A stretch of 64,000 bases of DNA from Pseudobdellovibrio sp031428275 (GCA_031428275.1 JANPPC010000019.1:62001-126000), one strand, 5' to 3'. Positions 44,437-53,720 are shown, counted from the first letter of the stretch. Numbers and translations are program-made. Notes: generated by a model not told the origin, from the sequence alone.

Positions 44437-45066
44437 CTATATTTGTAAGCCTAAAAATATCTTCAAATAAGTGCCGCTAAGATCTAAGGATTTCGATGTG
44501 CCGTCGACCGAGTTATTTACGTTATCGTATTTGTAACCCATATAACCGCCTTCAAGGCCGATCGTTATCGGAATGATAATCAGGGGTTTTATACTAGCCT
44601 CAAGCCCCAACGAATACGAGGTCGCTTTGCTTGCGCTTAAATCAACTCTCGCGACGCCGCTTTCTTTAATATTGGCGCTACCAGAATGGGAAATTCCGTA
44701 AGTAAGAATCGGTCCTAGATGAAGAATCGTATCGATGATGCGGTAGTTAACCACAACCGCAGTGCGCGTAGCTTTTACATCCGCAGAAAAGTTGCCGGCG
44801 CTTGCACTGATCGCTAGGTTTTCATAACGGACTCCTAACCCAATCGGAAATAGTGGCGGAGTAATAATAACATCAGCTCCCAAACCGGCGATACCGGCCA
44901 AGCTTGGTGCGCCGGACGGAGTGGCGCAAGAGCCGCCGCAAAGATCTGAAGCTCCATTTTTAGTGGTTTGAACACCGTAGGTAGCACGCGCTTCGAAGAT
45001 GGCCATCGCACTGAGTGGAGAAATAATTAAAGCAATAAAAGACATTTTAATAAATAGGCTATTCAT
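44437..45066 (-). CDS. Putative outer-membrane beta-barrel protein
   Basis: 209 residues with a signal peptide ending near SAMA (residue ~22). The mature part has alternating amphipathic strands (GLGVRYENLAISASAGNFSA, TAVVVNYRIIDTILHLGPIL, GLEGGYMGYKY) and ends in a strand with terminal aromatic/hydrophobic residues (LKIFLGLQI), typical for small outer-membrane barrels. An early CGGSC motif (residues ~42-46) might form a disulfide. Not assigned to a family; possibly a stress or surface protein. Confidence 0.7.
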   Translation of the reverse strand: MNSLFIKMSFIALIISPLSAMAIFEARATYGVQTTKNGASDLCGGSCATPSGAPSLAGIAGLGADVIITPPLFPIGLGVRYENLAISASAGNFSADVKATRTAVVVNYRIIDTILHLGPILTYGISHSGSANIKESGVARVDLSASKATSYSLGLEASIKPLIIIPITIGLEGGYMGYKYDNVNNSVDGTSKSLDLSGTYLKIFLGLQI

Positions 45067-45206
45067 AGTTACCTCGTAGGTTTATTTAAACTCGCTTTTG
45101 TGGCTGAGTCCAAGGCGAAGCGTATTGCGTCTAAAACAAGACGTTGGTCCGTGTAGTTAAAGTCACAGCTTTCTTGGTTTGGGAATTCGGTTTCAAATAG
45201 ACAGAT

Positions 45207-46169
45207 ATGACATCTCACTTTGCGAACGAAAAATATCATCTACTTAATACGCGTATTTCTGAAAATTTACTTCAAGGCGGCTACCCGGTGCGGTCATATC
45301 AAAATGCAAGTTTAGCTTTGTATGATATTACAATGGGGCTTCAGCAATATTTAAGTCACCGAAATTATTTGGGTATTGTCAGTAACGGTTCAAGTCTAAT
45401 TAATAACTTACTTCCGGTTTGGCTACGCCAGTCTGTTCCGCTGCAGGTAAAAGAAGACTCGCAGACTTGGTTTGAATATATAGAAATCTTGAATAGCGAA
45501 ACAAACTTTGTAGTATGGTCATCCGAAAATGAAATTACTGGTGAAGTCATTGTTTCTGAAAGTGAAGCTAAAGAAATTCACGCGCGTCTAGCAAAGAAAA
45601 GAATTTTTTCTATTCAAGTTACTCACCAGATGAATAGTCATACTTTTTTATCGCCCTATTCGATTATTGTTTTACGTAAATCAATTTTAAAAGATGACGG
45701 TTGCTTGGTCGTAATGACTGATAAAATGAAGGCCAGCAGTCTGATCGGATCTTATCAAAATATCGATCGTATTGCTGAGCGTGTGCATACTCAGCAGCCT
45801 CAGCAGCTCGATTTGGCTGTTATTGAAAATAAACTGAAAGATTTGAACGCACTTTATTTTGACCAATTTGTTTCTATGACGCCAAGATTGTGTGACCGAA
45901 TCGTATTTAGTTTTAGACACTTAAATGCTTACGCTGTACAGCAGGCTGCCGGGCTTACAAACCAAAATAGCTTTGCTCCGGCTGTTTATCCATTTTGGGT
46001 CTTAGACTCTTGGTCTAAATGGTGGAAAGAATGTGGAAAAGATTCAATAATCCGTGGTCTATTAATTGTCGATGCTCAGGCCTTTATCCAAGATTCGGAA
46101 CTGACTGTAAAAATTCACGCTTCTGTCGATAAAATTCAAAGACTCGGCCAATGGAATGTTTTACCATGA
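45207..46169 (+). CDS. Unrecognised cytoplasmic protein, possibly a degenerate PLP-aminotransferase fold
   Basis: I cannot name this 320-residue protein. It has no signal peptide or membrane segment. Its strand-helix rhythm (LGIVSNGSSLIN, TNFVVWSSENEITGE, FSIQVTHQ, SYQNIDRIAE) recalls the large domain of type I aminotransferases, with ENEITGE in the place of the usual N-xx-TG motif; a Lys in TDKMKASSL could sit where the PLP lysine falls, but SxxK/PLP signatures are not convincing, so it is probably not an active aminotransferase. It precedes recO by six bases and probably shares its transcript. A lineage-specific regulator or enzyme is possible. Confidence 0.65.
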   Translation: MTSHFANEKYHLLNTRISENLLQGGYPVRSYQNASLALYDITMGLQQYLSHRNYLGIVSNGSSLINNLLPVWLRQSVPLQVKEDSQTWFEYIEILNSETNFVVWSSENEITGEVIVSESEAKEIHARLAKKRIFSIQVTHQMNSHTFLSPYSIIVLRKSILKDDGCLVVMTDKMKASSLIGSYQNIDRIAERVHTQQPQQLDLAVIENKLKDLNALYFDQFVSMTPRLCDRIVFSFRHLNAYAVQQAAGLTNQNSFAPAVYPFWVLDSWSKWWKECGKDSIIRGLLIVDAQAFIQDSELTVKIHASVDKIQRLGQWNVLP

Positions 46170-46175
46170 CGTCGA

Positions 46176-46793
46176 ATGAAAGAAAAGCAAGACCGATTTA
46201 TTATCCTTAGAAAAATTAAATACGGCGAAGCCGATTTAATAATTCAGGCACTAGGATCGAACGGTTCAAAAACTTCGTTCATAGCCCGCAGCGCTTTAAA
46301 AAGTAAAAAGCGTTTTGGCGGCGGAATTCTAGAACCTATTCATTACGTGACGCTAACTTACCGTGAAAATTCTGATCCCGCAAAAATGAAAAGTCTAAAC
46401 GAAGCTATACTTATCGACGATTTTAAAGATATTCGTTCCGAATACGAAAAACTAGAGTTGGCTTTGTTTGTCGTCAATTGCGTTTCGCACGTCAGCCAAG
46501 AAGGTGATGTTAATTCAGACTTTCTATTTAATTTAACGGGCCATACCTTGCGTGCGGTTAGCACGACATTGCAGCCTAATGCGTTGAAGTTGCATTTTTG
46601 TCTTAAGTTTTTACATCAACAGGGTGTTATTTCAATGGAGCCATGGATGGTTCCTTTTTTAAAATTAAACTTGAATGAGAGTGCACAATTAGCACAAGTC
46701 GAAAATATGCCTAAAATAGTTGATACTTATCTTGAGTCGATCGAATCCTTTATTCTTCAATATATAAAAACAGCAGACACGGGGTTTTCATGA
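46176..46793 (+). CDS. recO: DNA repair protein RecO
   Basis: It works with RecR and RecF in loading RecA and in annealing. The N-terminal OB-fold is clear (FIILRKIKYGEADLIIQALG, then FIARSALKSKKRFGG, GILEPIHYVTLTY), followed by the helical C-terminal domain with SYEKLELALFVVN-like packing. No zinc-binding Cys set is visible. 205 residues is a little short (E. coli 242). The stop overlaps the RND pump start by four bases. Confidence 0.85.
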   Translation: MKEKQDRFIILRKIKYGEADLIIQALGSNGSKTSFIARSALKSKKRFGGGILEPIHYVTLTYRENSDPAKMKSLNEAILIDDFKDIRSEYEKLELALFVVNCVSHVSQEGDVNSDFLFNLTGHTLRAVSTTLQPNALKLHFCLKFLHQQGVISMEPWMVPFLKLNLNESAQLAQVENMPKIVDTYLESIESFILQYIKTADTGFS

Positions 46794-49700
46794 ATTTAAT
46801 CGAGATTTCATTACGTAGGCCGGTTTTTGCATGGATTTTAATGGCTGCACTTATTATTTTTGGTGCGGTCAGCTTAAATAAATTAGGCGTTAGTCAAATG
46901 CCTGACGTTAACTTTCCCGTTTTGACGGTTACCATTAACTATCCGGGTGCTGCGCCCGAAGTGATAGAAAGTGAAATAATCGACATCACCGAGCAACGAT
47001 TGCTTTCGGTCGAAGGTATTAAAGAAATGCGTTCGCAAGCGACGCAAGGGGTGGCACGAATAACTTTAGAATTCGACATCAACCGAAACATCGATGTCGC
47101 TTTACAAGAAGTGCAGACAGCGCTCAGTCAGCTGCGTCTTCCGACCGGAATTGATCCCGCGATTATTCGTAAATCAAACCCCGAAGAAGACCCTATTTTA
47201 ATTGTGGCGGTCTACGGTGATGTTGAGGCAAAAGAAATTATTCGGTTTGTGCAACTCAGTTTGCAAGATCAAATTCAATTTGTGCCAGGCGTGGGCGAAG
47301 TTACAACGGGCGGTTTCCCATTGCGTAATATGCGCGTGTGGATCGACGTTAATAAATTGAAAGCCTTAGATTTAGCCGTCACTGACGTGATCGATGCCGT
47401 TCGTTCGCAGCATTTAGAAAGCGCCGCCGGTCAGTACATTAACGAAAAACAAGAAGTTCGCGTGCGCTACCTTGGTGAAGCAAGATCCATGGAAGAGATG
47501 GAAAACTTCCCAATTCAAAAGCGCGGTGGTCAGCTTATCCAAGATAAAATTTTTCACATTAAAGACGTTGCTACCGTTGAAGATGGTTTTGAAGATGTAC
47601 AGCGAGTCGCGCGAGTCGGTAATGAAAGCGCTGTAACCTTACAAATTAAAAAACAGCGTGGCACAAATGAAGTCGACGTTGCCCAAGCTGTGTTAAAAAA
47701 ACTTGATGGGCTTAAGTTTCCAGAAGGGATGAAGTATCGGGTAAACGTTGATAATACGAAATCCACTAAAGCTACGGTTGACTTGACCATTGAAAAACTT
47801 TGGGCCGCCTCGCTCATTACAATTTTAGTCTGTTTCTTTTTCTTAGGAAGCTTACGGTCGTCGGTAAATATTTTATTTTCAATCCCGACTTCAATTCTTG
47901 GCACATTCATCATTCTGTATTTTTCGGGTTTTACGCTGAATCTATTCACGCTGTTAGCGCTTACGCTTTCAATTTCAATCGTCGTCGATGATGCGATTAT
48001 GATCTTAGAAAATATCGTACGGCACAGTCGAATGGGTAAATCGCCATATGATGCGGCTCTTGACGGCTCGAAAGAAGTGCTTCCGGCCGCAATCGCAGCT
48101 TCGCTTGCGGTTCTAGCTGTATTCTTGCCTGTTATCTTCATGGATGGGGTTATTGGTGAATTTCTATTTCACTTCGGTATTACAATGTCGGCAGCTGTAC
48201 TTCTTTCCTTACTTGAAGCTGTTACGATCACGCCAATGCGTGCGGCGGCTTTACTAAGAGAAGATTCGAAAATGACCAAGATGGAGCAGAAGCTTGATCA
48301 TATTTTTGAAAAATTAGATAAAGTCTACCAACGACTGTTAGACCGGTGTCTAAATCATAAGTGGACAGTGCTGGTCGGATCTTTAATTTTCTTCGCGGCA
48401 ACGTTAACGTTAATTAACCGAATCAAGCAAGAGTTCGTCCCTCAGCAAGATCAAAATATTATTATTTTAAATGCACAGGCGCAAACCGGAACGTCTTTAA
48501 ATGCAACTTTAGAAATGGTTAAGCCGCTAGAAGAATTGCTGCGTAAGATGCCCGAAATCGAAGGTTTTTTAACTTCGATAGGCCCCGGTCAATTATTCAT
48601 GCCGATTACCCTGGTCGATCAAAGTAAGCGTGATATCACCCACGTTGAATTGATGAATCGTATTCGCGAACAGGCAAAAAGTGTAAAGGGATTACGTATT
48701 TCGATGCGTGATATCTCTTCGCGAAATTTAACGACCGGTCGTTTAAATCCAATGGCATTCAATTTACAAGGCCCTGATCTAGAAGTGTTAAATACAAAAT
48801 CAAAAGAGATCATGAAGGCCTTAGAAGAACAGAAACTGGCAGTCGATATTGATTCAGATTACCGGGTCGGTCTTTCTGAACTTGCGTTAAGCCCGAATCG
48901 TGACGAGCTGCTAAAAAAAGGTGTTAGTGTTGATGCTGTTTCACAAGTACTTGAAGCAGCATTGGCCGGTGTGCGCGGTGGTCAGTTTTTAGTCGACGGA
49001 AAACGAAATGACATTCGCTTTAAAGTTGTCGAGAGCCAAATCACAAACGCCGCCGACGTTAAAAGACTTTACGTGCGAAATAATTTCGGAAATTTAATTC
49101 AGCTTTCTACTGTAGTAAAAGATAAGAATAGTAAAGCTCTGCAGCAGATTAATCGAATTAATCGTCAACGTGCGATTTCGGTATACGGTAATTTATACCC
49201 TGGCCAATCGCAATCGGTCGTCTTGCAAAAGGCGCGCGAAATCGCTGAAAAAACTTTACCGCCCGATTATACTTTTAACTTAGAGGGTGCGTCGGCGGGC
49301 TTTAGTTCAAGTTTTGCGAATATGCTTTCGGCTTTGATGATTGGTATCTTGGTGGCGTACATGATTTTAGCGACGCAATTTAATTCGTTTCGTGATCCTA
49401 TCTCGGTGTTAATGGCGTTACCGTTTTCGCTAAGTGGTGCATTACTCATTCTGTGGATGTTCGGCGTATCATTGAATTTATTCAGTTTCATTGGTTTGAT
49501 CGTACTTATGGGTATTGCTAAAAAGAATTCTATTATGCTCATCGAATTTACGACGCAAATTCTACACAAAGAAAAAACTTCTTGGCACCAAGCTTTATTG
49601 CAAGCTTGCCCGGTTCGTTTACGTCCGATTCTAATGACTTCCGTTGCAACCGTATTCGCTGCGCTGCCACTGGTGCTGGGCGGTGGCTTAGGTCACGAAA

Positions 49701-49939
49701 CTCGTCAGCCGATGGGCTTGGTTATCGTCGGCGGAACAATTGTATCGACAATTTTTACTTTATTCGTTGTACCGGTGTTTTACTTAATCTTAAACGAAGT
49801 ATGTTTTAAAAAGAATCAACGCTTGGTCGGAAACTTTGCGGGCCCCGTTACGTACGATTCAATGCACACGACCGAACAGGTAGCAGACAATGCGACGGTG
49901 CCTAAGCCCGTTACAAGCTCGACGGTTTCAACTACCTAG
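46790..49939 (+). CDS. RND-family efflux transporter permease (AcrB/HAE1-like)
   Basis: The 1049-residue protein has the AcrB layout: TM1 (about 11-28), a first large periplasmic loop, TM2-6 (about 335-500), a second periplasmic loop, and TM8-12 (about 840-1010). Motifs include SIVVDDAIMILENIVRH in TM4, with the proton-relay Asp pair VDD, and FNSFRDPISVLMALPFSLSG with GLIVLMGIAKKNSIMLIEF at TM10. It would export hydrophobic compounds with a proton gradient. No membrane-fusion or outer-membrane factor gene is adjacent, so partners must be elsewhere. A short hydrophilic tail (~30 residues) is Thr/Val-rich. Confidence 0.94.
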   Translation: MNLIEISLRRPVFAWILMAALIIFGAVSLNKLGVSQMPDVNFPVLTVTINYPGAAPEVIESEIIDITEQRLLSVEGIKEMRSQATQGVARITLEFDINRNIDVALQEVQTALSQLRLPTGIDPAIIRKSNPEEDPILIVAVYGDVEAKEIIRFVQLSLQDQIQFVPGVGEVTTGGFPLRNMRVWIDVNKLKALDLAVTDVIDAVRSQHLESAAGQYINEKQEVRVRYLGEARSMEEMENFPIQKRGGQLIQDKIFHIKDVATVEDGFEDVQRVARVGNESAVTLQIKKQRGTNEVDVAQAVLKKLDGLKFPEGMKYRVNVDNTKSTKATVDLTIEKLWAASLITILVCFFFLGSLRSSVNILFSIPTSILGTFIILYFSGFTLNLFTLLALTLSISIVVDDAIMILENIVRHSRMGKSPYDAALDGSKEVLPAAIAASLAVLAVFLPVIFMDGVIGEFLFHFGITMSAAVLLSLLEAVTITPMRAAALLREDSKMTKMEQKLDHIFEKLDKVYQRLLDRCLNHKWTVLVGSLIFFAATLTLINRIKQEFVPQQDQNIIILNAQAQTGTSLNATLEMVKPLEELLRKMPEIEGFLTSIGPGQLFMPITLVDQSKRDITHVELMNRIREQAKSVKGLRISMRDISSRNLTTGRLNPMAFNLQGPDLEVLNTKSKEIMKALEEQKLAVDIDSDYRVGLSELALSPNRDELLKKGVSVDAVSQVLEAALAGVRGGQFLVDGKRNDIRFKVVESQITNAADVKRLYVRNNFGNLIQLSTVVKDKNSKALQQINRINRQRAISVYGNLYPGQSQSVVLQKAREIAEKTLPPDYTFNLEGASAGFSSSFANMLSALMIGILVAYMILATQFNSFRDPISVLMALPFSLSGALLILWMFGVSLNLFSFIGLIVLMGIAKKNSIMLIEFTTQILHKEKTSWHQALLQACPVRLRPILMTSVATVFAALPLVLGGGLGHETRQPMGLVIVGGTIVSTIFTLFVVPVFYLILNEVCFKKNQRLVGNFAGPVTYDSMHTTEQVADNATVPKPVTSSTVSTT

Positions 49940-50836
49940 TTTTAGTTTCATCAAAGGGTGCGTTTGATCTATCAAGCGCGCCAAATGATCGACGCTTAAA
50001 TGAGTGTATTTTTCGGTCGCAGTTAGGCTGTCATGACCTAATAAGGACTGAAGGGTTCGTAGGTTAGCTCCGCTTGCTAGTAGGTGTGTCGCGAAACTGT
50101 GACGAAGGGCATGCGGATGCAGAGGGTTCATTAAACCGACTTTTTTACCAAGTTCGCGAATCATCTCGTATCCGGTTCTGGTATGAAGAACGTAGTCGCC
50201 AAAAACAAATTCATTTTTATTCGACGCAATTTTTTGTAAATGATCAAAACAAAATGCGGGCAGTACGCAATATCGTTCTTTATTTCCTTTTCCTTTTATC
50301 AAGATGCGGCGTTGATCAGTTTGCACATCTTTCCACTGCAGATTGCACGCTTCACTGATACGAAGACCGCCGCCGTAAAGTAATAAAAATAGAGTTTTCT
50401 GATTTAAGAAGTAGATTTGTTTTTTTAATTCGGCCAACGCGACGCTTTGTTGCTTAAAAAAATTTAAGACCGAAATCACTTCGTCTACCGACAGAAAATG
50501 TGGAATTTTTTTCGGTACTTGCGGGCAAATCAATTGCGAGCCGTAATTTTTATCGATTAGTTTTTCGTCGTACATCCAATTAAAGAAGCTTTTTAAAGTG
50601 GCAATTTTACGATTTCGACTGGCTAAGCTAAGTGATCCCCACTTCGTTAGTGCCGGACGAGCCATCGCCCAAAGCTCGTCAGATCTATAAATCTTAGATT
50701 GTTTTCCAGAGTTCTCAGAATTGAAGGCTTGAAATAAATCCACGCGGTAGGCGCGAATTGTCAGGGGCGAGGCAGATTCGATATTCTCTTTAAATTTCAA
50801 GAAGTTAGAAATTAATTCGGTAGGGTGAATCGCCAT
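49928..50836 (-). CDS. Tyrosine site-specific recombinase, XerC/XerD type
   Basis: A 302-residue tyrosine recombinase. All catalytic residues are visible: R159 (GGGLRISEACNL), K183 in the KGKGNKER hairpin, H242 and R245 (HPHALRHSFATHLL), H268 (LLGHDSLTATEKY) and the nucleophile Tyr277. The N-terminal SAM-like DNA-binding domain is complete, and the length is that of XerC/XerD. This is probably one of the two dif recombinases for chromosome dimer resolution; which one is uncertain, so no symbol is given. It converges with the RND pump, overlapping its last bases by 12, and diverges from the sigma-54 activator. Confidence 0.92.
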   Translation of the reverse strand: MAIHPTELISNFLKFKENIESASPLTIRAYRVDLFQAFNSENSGKQSKIYRSDELWAMARPALTKWGSLSLASRNRKIATLKSFFNWMYDEKLIDKNYGSQLICPQVPKKIPHFLSVDEVISVLNFFKQQSVALAELKKQIYFLNQKTLFLLLYGGGLRISEACNLQWKDVQTDQRRILIKGKGNKERYCVLPAFCFDHLQKIASNKNEFVFGDYVLHTRTGYEMIRELGKKVGLMNPLHPHALRHSFATHLLASGANLRTLQSLLGHDSLTATEKYTHLSVDHLARLIDQTHPLMKLKLGS

Positions 50837-50900
50837 GTTTCTATTATCTAACTAAGCTATAAAGCTTTAAAGGCCAGAACTGATATAAAGAAATTATAGC

Positions 50901-50954
50901 GCAATGCAATATTTTTCTTGCATTTATTACTCGACCTTGGTTATATTGCAATGC
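50901..50954 (+). promoter_or_regulatory. Promoter flanked by a near-perfect inverted repeat
   Basis: TTGCAT (50918-50923) and TATATT (50942-50947), 18 bases apart, form a good sigma-70-type promoter pointing to the sigma-54 activator gene. GCAATGCAATAT at 50901-50912 and ATATTGCAATGC at 50943-50954 are inverted copies with one mismatch, and GCAATGCA is also directly repeated. The right arm overlaps the -10 box, so a repressor or autoregulatory operator is plausible. Confidence 0.5.
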
Positions 50955-51043
50955 AGCAACGCAGTGTATCAAGTTGAGATGCCTTTTATCTCAGCATGAA
51001 ACGCTTAGGCGAGCTTAAGACAACTCTTCAAAAGGTGGTACCT

Positions 51044-52111
51044 ATGTCAGACTCTAACGCTTCTTCATTGCCTCACTTGCCTAGCTCACAGTCTCAGGCT
51101 CAAGCGCAAGGTGCATGGGCGCCTCAACAGAAATCCTCAGAGACTCGCGCAATCATTTATCGTTCAGATGTGATGTCACAGTTAATGAAGATGATCGAGC
51201 GTGTAGCTCCTTCTCAAGCTAATGTCTTGGTTTTAGGTGAGTCGGGCACCGGTAAAGAATTACTTGCCCGGGCCATCCACGAGAAATCAACTCGTAAAGC
51301 AAAGCCATTCGTCGCGATCAACTGCGGAGCGCTTCGCGAGACTTTACTAGAATCAGAATTATTCGGTCACGAAAAAGGTTCGTTCACGGGTGCTTACGCT
51401 AGAAAAATCGGCTTAGCAGAAGCCGCTAACGGTGGAACACTTTTCTTAGATGAAATCGGAGAACTTCCGTTATCAATCCAAGCTAAGCTTCTACGCTTTA
51501 TTCAAGAAGGCGAAATTTTTCGAGTCGGCGGTAAGGATTCAATCAAGGTTGATATCCGTTTAGTATGCGCGACTAATCGCGAATTAGATCAAGAAGTCGT
51601 ACGCGGCGCTTTCCGTGAAGATTTATTCTATCGTATTAACACGATCGTTGTAAGTGCTCCGCCGTTACGCCGTCGTAAAGAAGATATCGCGATCTTAGTG
51701 AATCACTTCTTAAATACAGGTTCACCAACGTTTTTAAATCGTGGCAAAACGATCGATGAAGAAGCGATGGCGATCTTAACGAAGTACGAATGGCCAGGAA
51801 ATATTCGTGAGTTACAAAACGTTTGCGAACGTTTACAGATTTTATCTGAAGGTCACATGATCATGGTGAATGATCTGCCAGATTCTATCCGTAACCCAGA
51901 AGTGAAAGACGAAGGCATGGATTTCGATCCATTGATTCCATTATACGAATTAGAAAAACGTTATATCTTAAAAGCACTTGGGCACTACGGCGGCAACAAG
52001 ACGCAAGCGGCGCAAGGTTTAGGTATTACAATCAAGACGCTTTATAACAAATTGCATGAATACGGCGAATTCGAAAAATACGCGGTTCATTCAAAACCGG
52101 TAAAAGATTAG
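51044..52111 (+). CDS. Sigma-54-dependent transcriptional activator without receiver domain
   Basis: A bacterial enhancer-binding protein. The AAA+ domain has Walker A GESGTGKE near residue 65, the sigma-54 contact loop GSFTGA near 113 (a Ser variant of GAFTGA), Walker B GTLFLDEIGEL near 135, and the sensor/arginine regions FREDLFYRI and LRRRKED. A Fis-type helix-turn-helix is at the end (NKTQAAQGLGITIKTLYNKL). No receiver, GAF or PAS domain precedes it; the N-terminus is ~30 Ser/Gln/Ala-rich residues. I chose ATG 51044, with AAAGGTGG six bases upstream; ATG 50996 has no ribosome site and follows a TGAGAT/ATCTCA hairpin. Target genes are unknown; flagellar or developmental genes are possible. 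Confidence 0.9.
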   Translation: MSDSNASSLPHLPSSQSQAQAQGAWAPQQKSSETRAIIYRSDVMSQLMKMIERVAPSQANVLVLGESGTGKELLARAIHEKSTRKAKPFVAINCGALRETLLESELFGHEKGSFTGAYARKIGLAEAANGGTLFLDEIGELPLSIQAKLLRFIQEGEIFRVGGKDSIKVDIRLVCATNRELDQEVVRGAFREDLFYRINTIVVSAPPLRRRKEDIAILVNHFLNTGSPTFLNRGKTIDEEAMAILTKYEWPGNIRELQNVCERLQILSEGHMIMVNDLPDSIRNPEVKDEGMDFDPLIPLYELEKRYILKALGHYGGNKTQAAQGLGITIKTLYNKLHEYGEFEKYAVHSKPVKD

Positions 52112-52240
52112 TTTTATCTTTAATAAGCACCTGATGTTGAACGTTGTTGGACGGTGCAAGTTGACTATTTTGAATACGGACACGTTGCTTGAACAAAATA
52201 GTTTTTTTACAAATTCAGGGTCATTCAAGGCCAAAAAAAA

Positions 52241-52265
52241 GGGAGCTTCGAAGCTCCCTTTTTTT
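52241..52265. terminator. Bidirectional intrinsic terminator
   Basis: GGGAGCTTCGAAGCTCCC (52241-52258) is a perfect hairpin with A8 before it and T7 after it, so it can stop both the activator transcript and the convergent H1-like gene. Confidence 0.92.
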
Positions 52266-52284
52266 CTTGCTGTAACAGTAGAAC

Positions 52285-52836
52285 CTAGAAGTAACCTTCG
52301 TCGTCTTCGTCTTCTTCGGCTTTAACTTTTTTGTCGTCAGCCATGTCATCTTCAAGGTCTTCTTCAAGATCTTCTTCTTGAGAATCATCTTCTAAATCTT
52401 CAAAAGTTCCTTGAGCATCTTCTTCAGCGTCTTCATCTTCTAATGGTTCAGCGTTTGATAATGCATCTTCATCTTCTAAACCAACCATAGAATCCATTTC
52501 AGATTCATCGTCGAACTCATTAGCTAAGTCCTTATCTAAAGCGTTTGCCGGAGCAGTCGCTTTAGCTGATTTTTTTGCTACCGGCTTTTTTGCAGCTGGC
52601 TTAGCAGCCTTCGCCGTAACTTTTTTAGCTGGAGCCTTTTTCGCAACTGCTTTTTTTGCAGCTGGCTTAGCTGCAACTTTTTTTGCCGGAGCTTTTTTAG
52701 CTGCCGATTTCTTTGCCGGCTTAGCCGCTTTTTTTACTACTTTTTTAGCTGGCTTCGTAGCCTTTTTCGCTGGTTTAGCAGCAGCTTTTTTTACGGTCTT
52801 CTTAGCTGGTTTAGCAGCTTTCTTCTTCTTAGCCAT
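52285..52836 (-). CDS. Histone H1-like Lys/Ala/Pro-rich protein with strongly acidic C-terminal half
   Basis: The first ~100 residues are an almost continuous array of KPAKK, AKKAPAKK and AKKV-type repeats, like bacterial H1 homologues (AlgP/HctB/Lsr2-unrelated PAKK proteins) that coat DNA through charge. From about residue 108 the composition flips to Glu/Asp (LEDEDAEEDAQ, EEDLEEDLEDDM), ending EDDEGYF. The N-half should bind DNA or RNA, while the acidic tail may mask it, as in nucleoplasmin-type tails. 183 residues, no signal peptide. The DNA is correspondingly repetitive at 52550-52830. It shares the bidirectional terminator with the sigma-54 activator. Confidence 0.85.
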   Translation of the reverse strand: MAKKKKAAKPAKKTVKKAAAKPAKKATKPAKKVVKKAAKPAKKSAAKKAPAKKVAAKPAAKKAVAKKAPAKKVTAKAAKPAAKKPVAKKSAKATAPANALDKDLANEFDDESEMDSMVGLEDEDALSNAEPLEDEDAEEDAQGTFEDLEDDSQEEDLEEDLEDDMADDKKVKAEEDEDDEGYF

Positions 52837-52946
52837 GTATTACCTCTTTTATTAAAATGAATGAGTAAACCCAAAACCGACTAGAGAGTATCTAGCTTTG
52901 ATTAGGTCGGCAAGTTTTGGCTAAAAGTTAAAATATAATTTATCTA

Positions 52947-53720
52947 TTACAAGCGGAAATAGTCTTCTAAGATGCGTGATAAGCTAGGCGGAATAATCGT
53001 TGATACGAACATGCCCGGGGGGTGGCTGGCCTTTGCAGGAACATATGAAAGGTAACCAAAGGTCTTACTTTTGTCTGAATTCTTAATCGGAAGCGAAAAC
53101 TTAAACGGAAGTGCTGCTTTAGCGGGCAGAGTCACGTAAAGTCCAACGGCATTCACGCCAATATAAAGAACGACTTGGGTATTATTGTGAGTTGGAAAAT
53201 TAAGACCCAAGCTCGGTAGCTCGCCGTAACCCTGCGGCATAGCGGGTAGAGAGTCACCGTTGGGTAAGCTAGCCGGAGGTAAAAAGCTAGATCCTTTGAT
53301 AATGTATTTAACGGGGATACGAACGGCGAACTTCATTCGACCCTCAGCATCGATAATCGGTGAAAACGTAATATCGGGGTATTTCGAAAACGATCCAGCA
53401 GGGGTGAACATAACTCCTGAAGGAAACGGCACCATAATTATAAATTCTCCGCGAACTTTATCGAAATCAAAGGCTAATGCTTTACTGTAATTAGCGCTAT
53501 CGCTTTCGATGCGACCTTTCAGATCGATTTTTGATAGGGGATCGACATCGCCGCCGTTGTTCGGAGAATTAGAATCTGAGTTTTGCTCATTATTACTTGA
53601 GCTGTTTGAAGTCGAGTTCGTAGCAGAAGAAAGCGAAGCCGAAGAAAAACCTTTTTCCGTACAAGCGGTTAGGCCCATTGTAGTTGCTAAAAAGATTGTT
53701 AAATAAATCTGCTTTGTCAT
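52947..53720 (-). CDS. Putative lipoprotein with Ser/Asn-rich linker
   Basis: Unrecognised family. A signal peptide with lipobox GLTAC (Cys20) is followed by a linker of about 35 residues made almost only of Ser, Asn, Thr and Asp, a flexible tether for a surface domain. The remaining ~190 residues contain several predicted strands and many Pro/Gly turns (FIIMVPFPSGVMFTPAGSF, VVLYIGVNAVGLYVTLP). 257 residues. It lies 110 bases upstream of the H1-like gene and shows no motif for an enzyme. Confidence 0.72.
   Translation of the reverse strand: MTKQIYLTIFLATTMGLTACTEKGFSSASLSSATNSTSNSSSNNEQNSDSNSPNNGGDVDPLSKIDLKGRIESDSANYSKALAFDFDKVRGEFIIMVPFPSGVMFTPAGSFSKYPDITFSPIIDAEGRMKFAVRIPVKYIIKGSSFLPPASLPNGDSLPAMPQGYGELPSLGLNFPTHNNTQVVLYIGVNAVGLYVTLPAKAALPFKFSLPIKNSDKSKTFGYLSYVPAKASHPPGMFVSTIIPPSLSRILEDYFRL

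Noticed and set aside
52134..52325. 63-codon plus-strand frame between the activator gene and the H1-like gene
   Set aside because: Runs straight through the bidirectional terminator and into the convergent gene.
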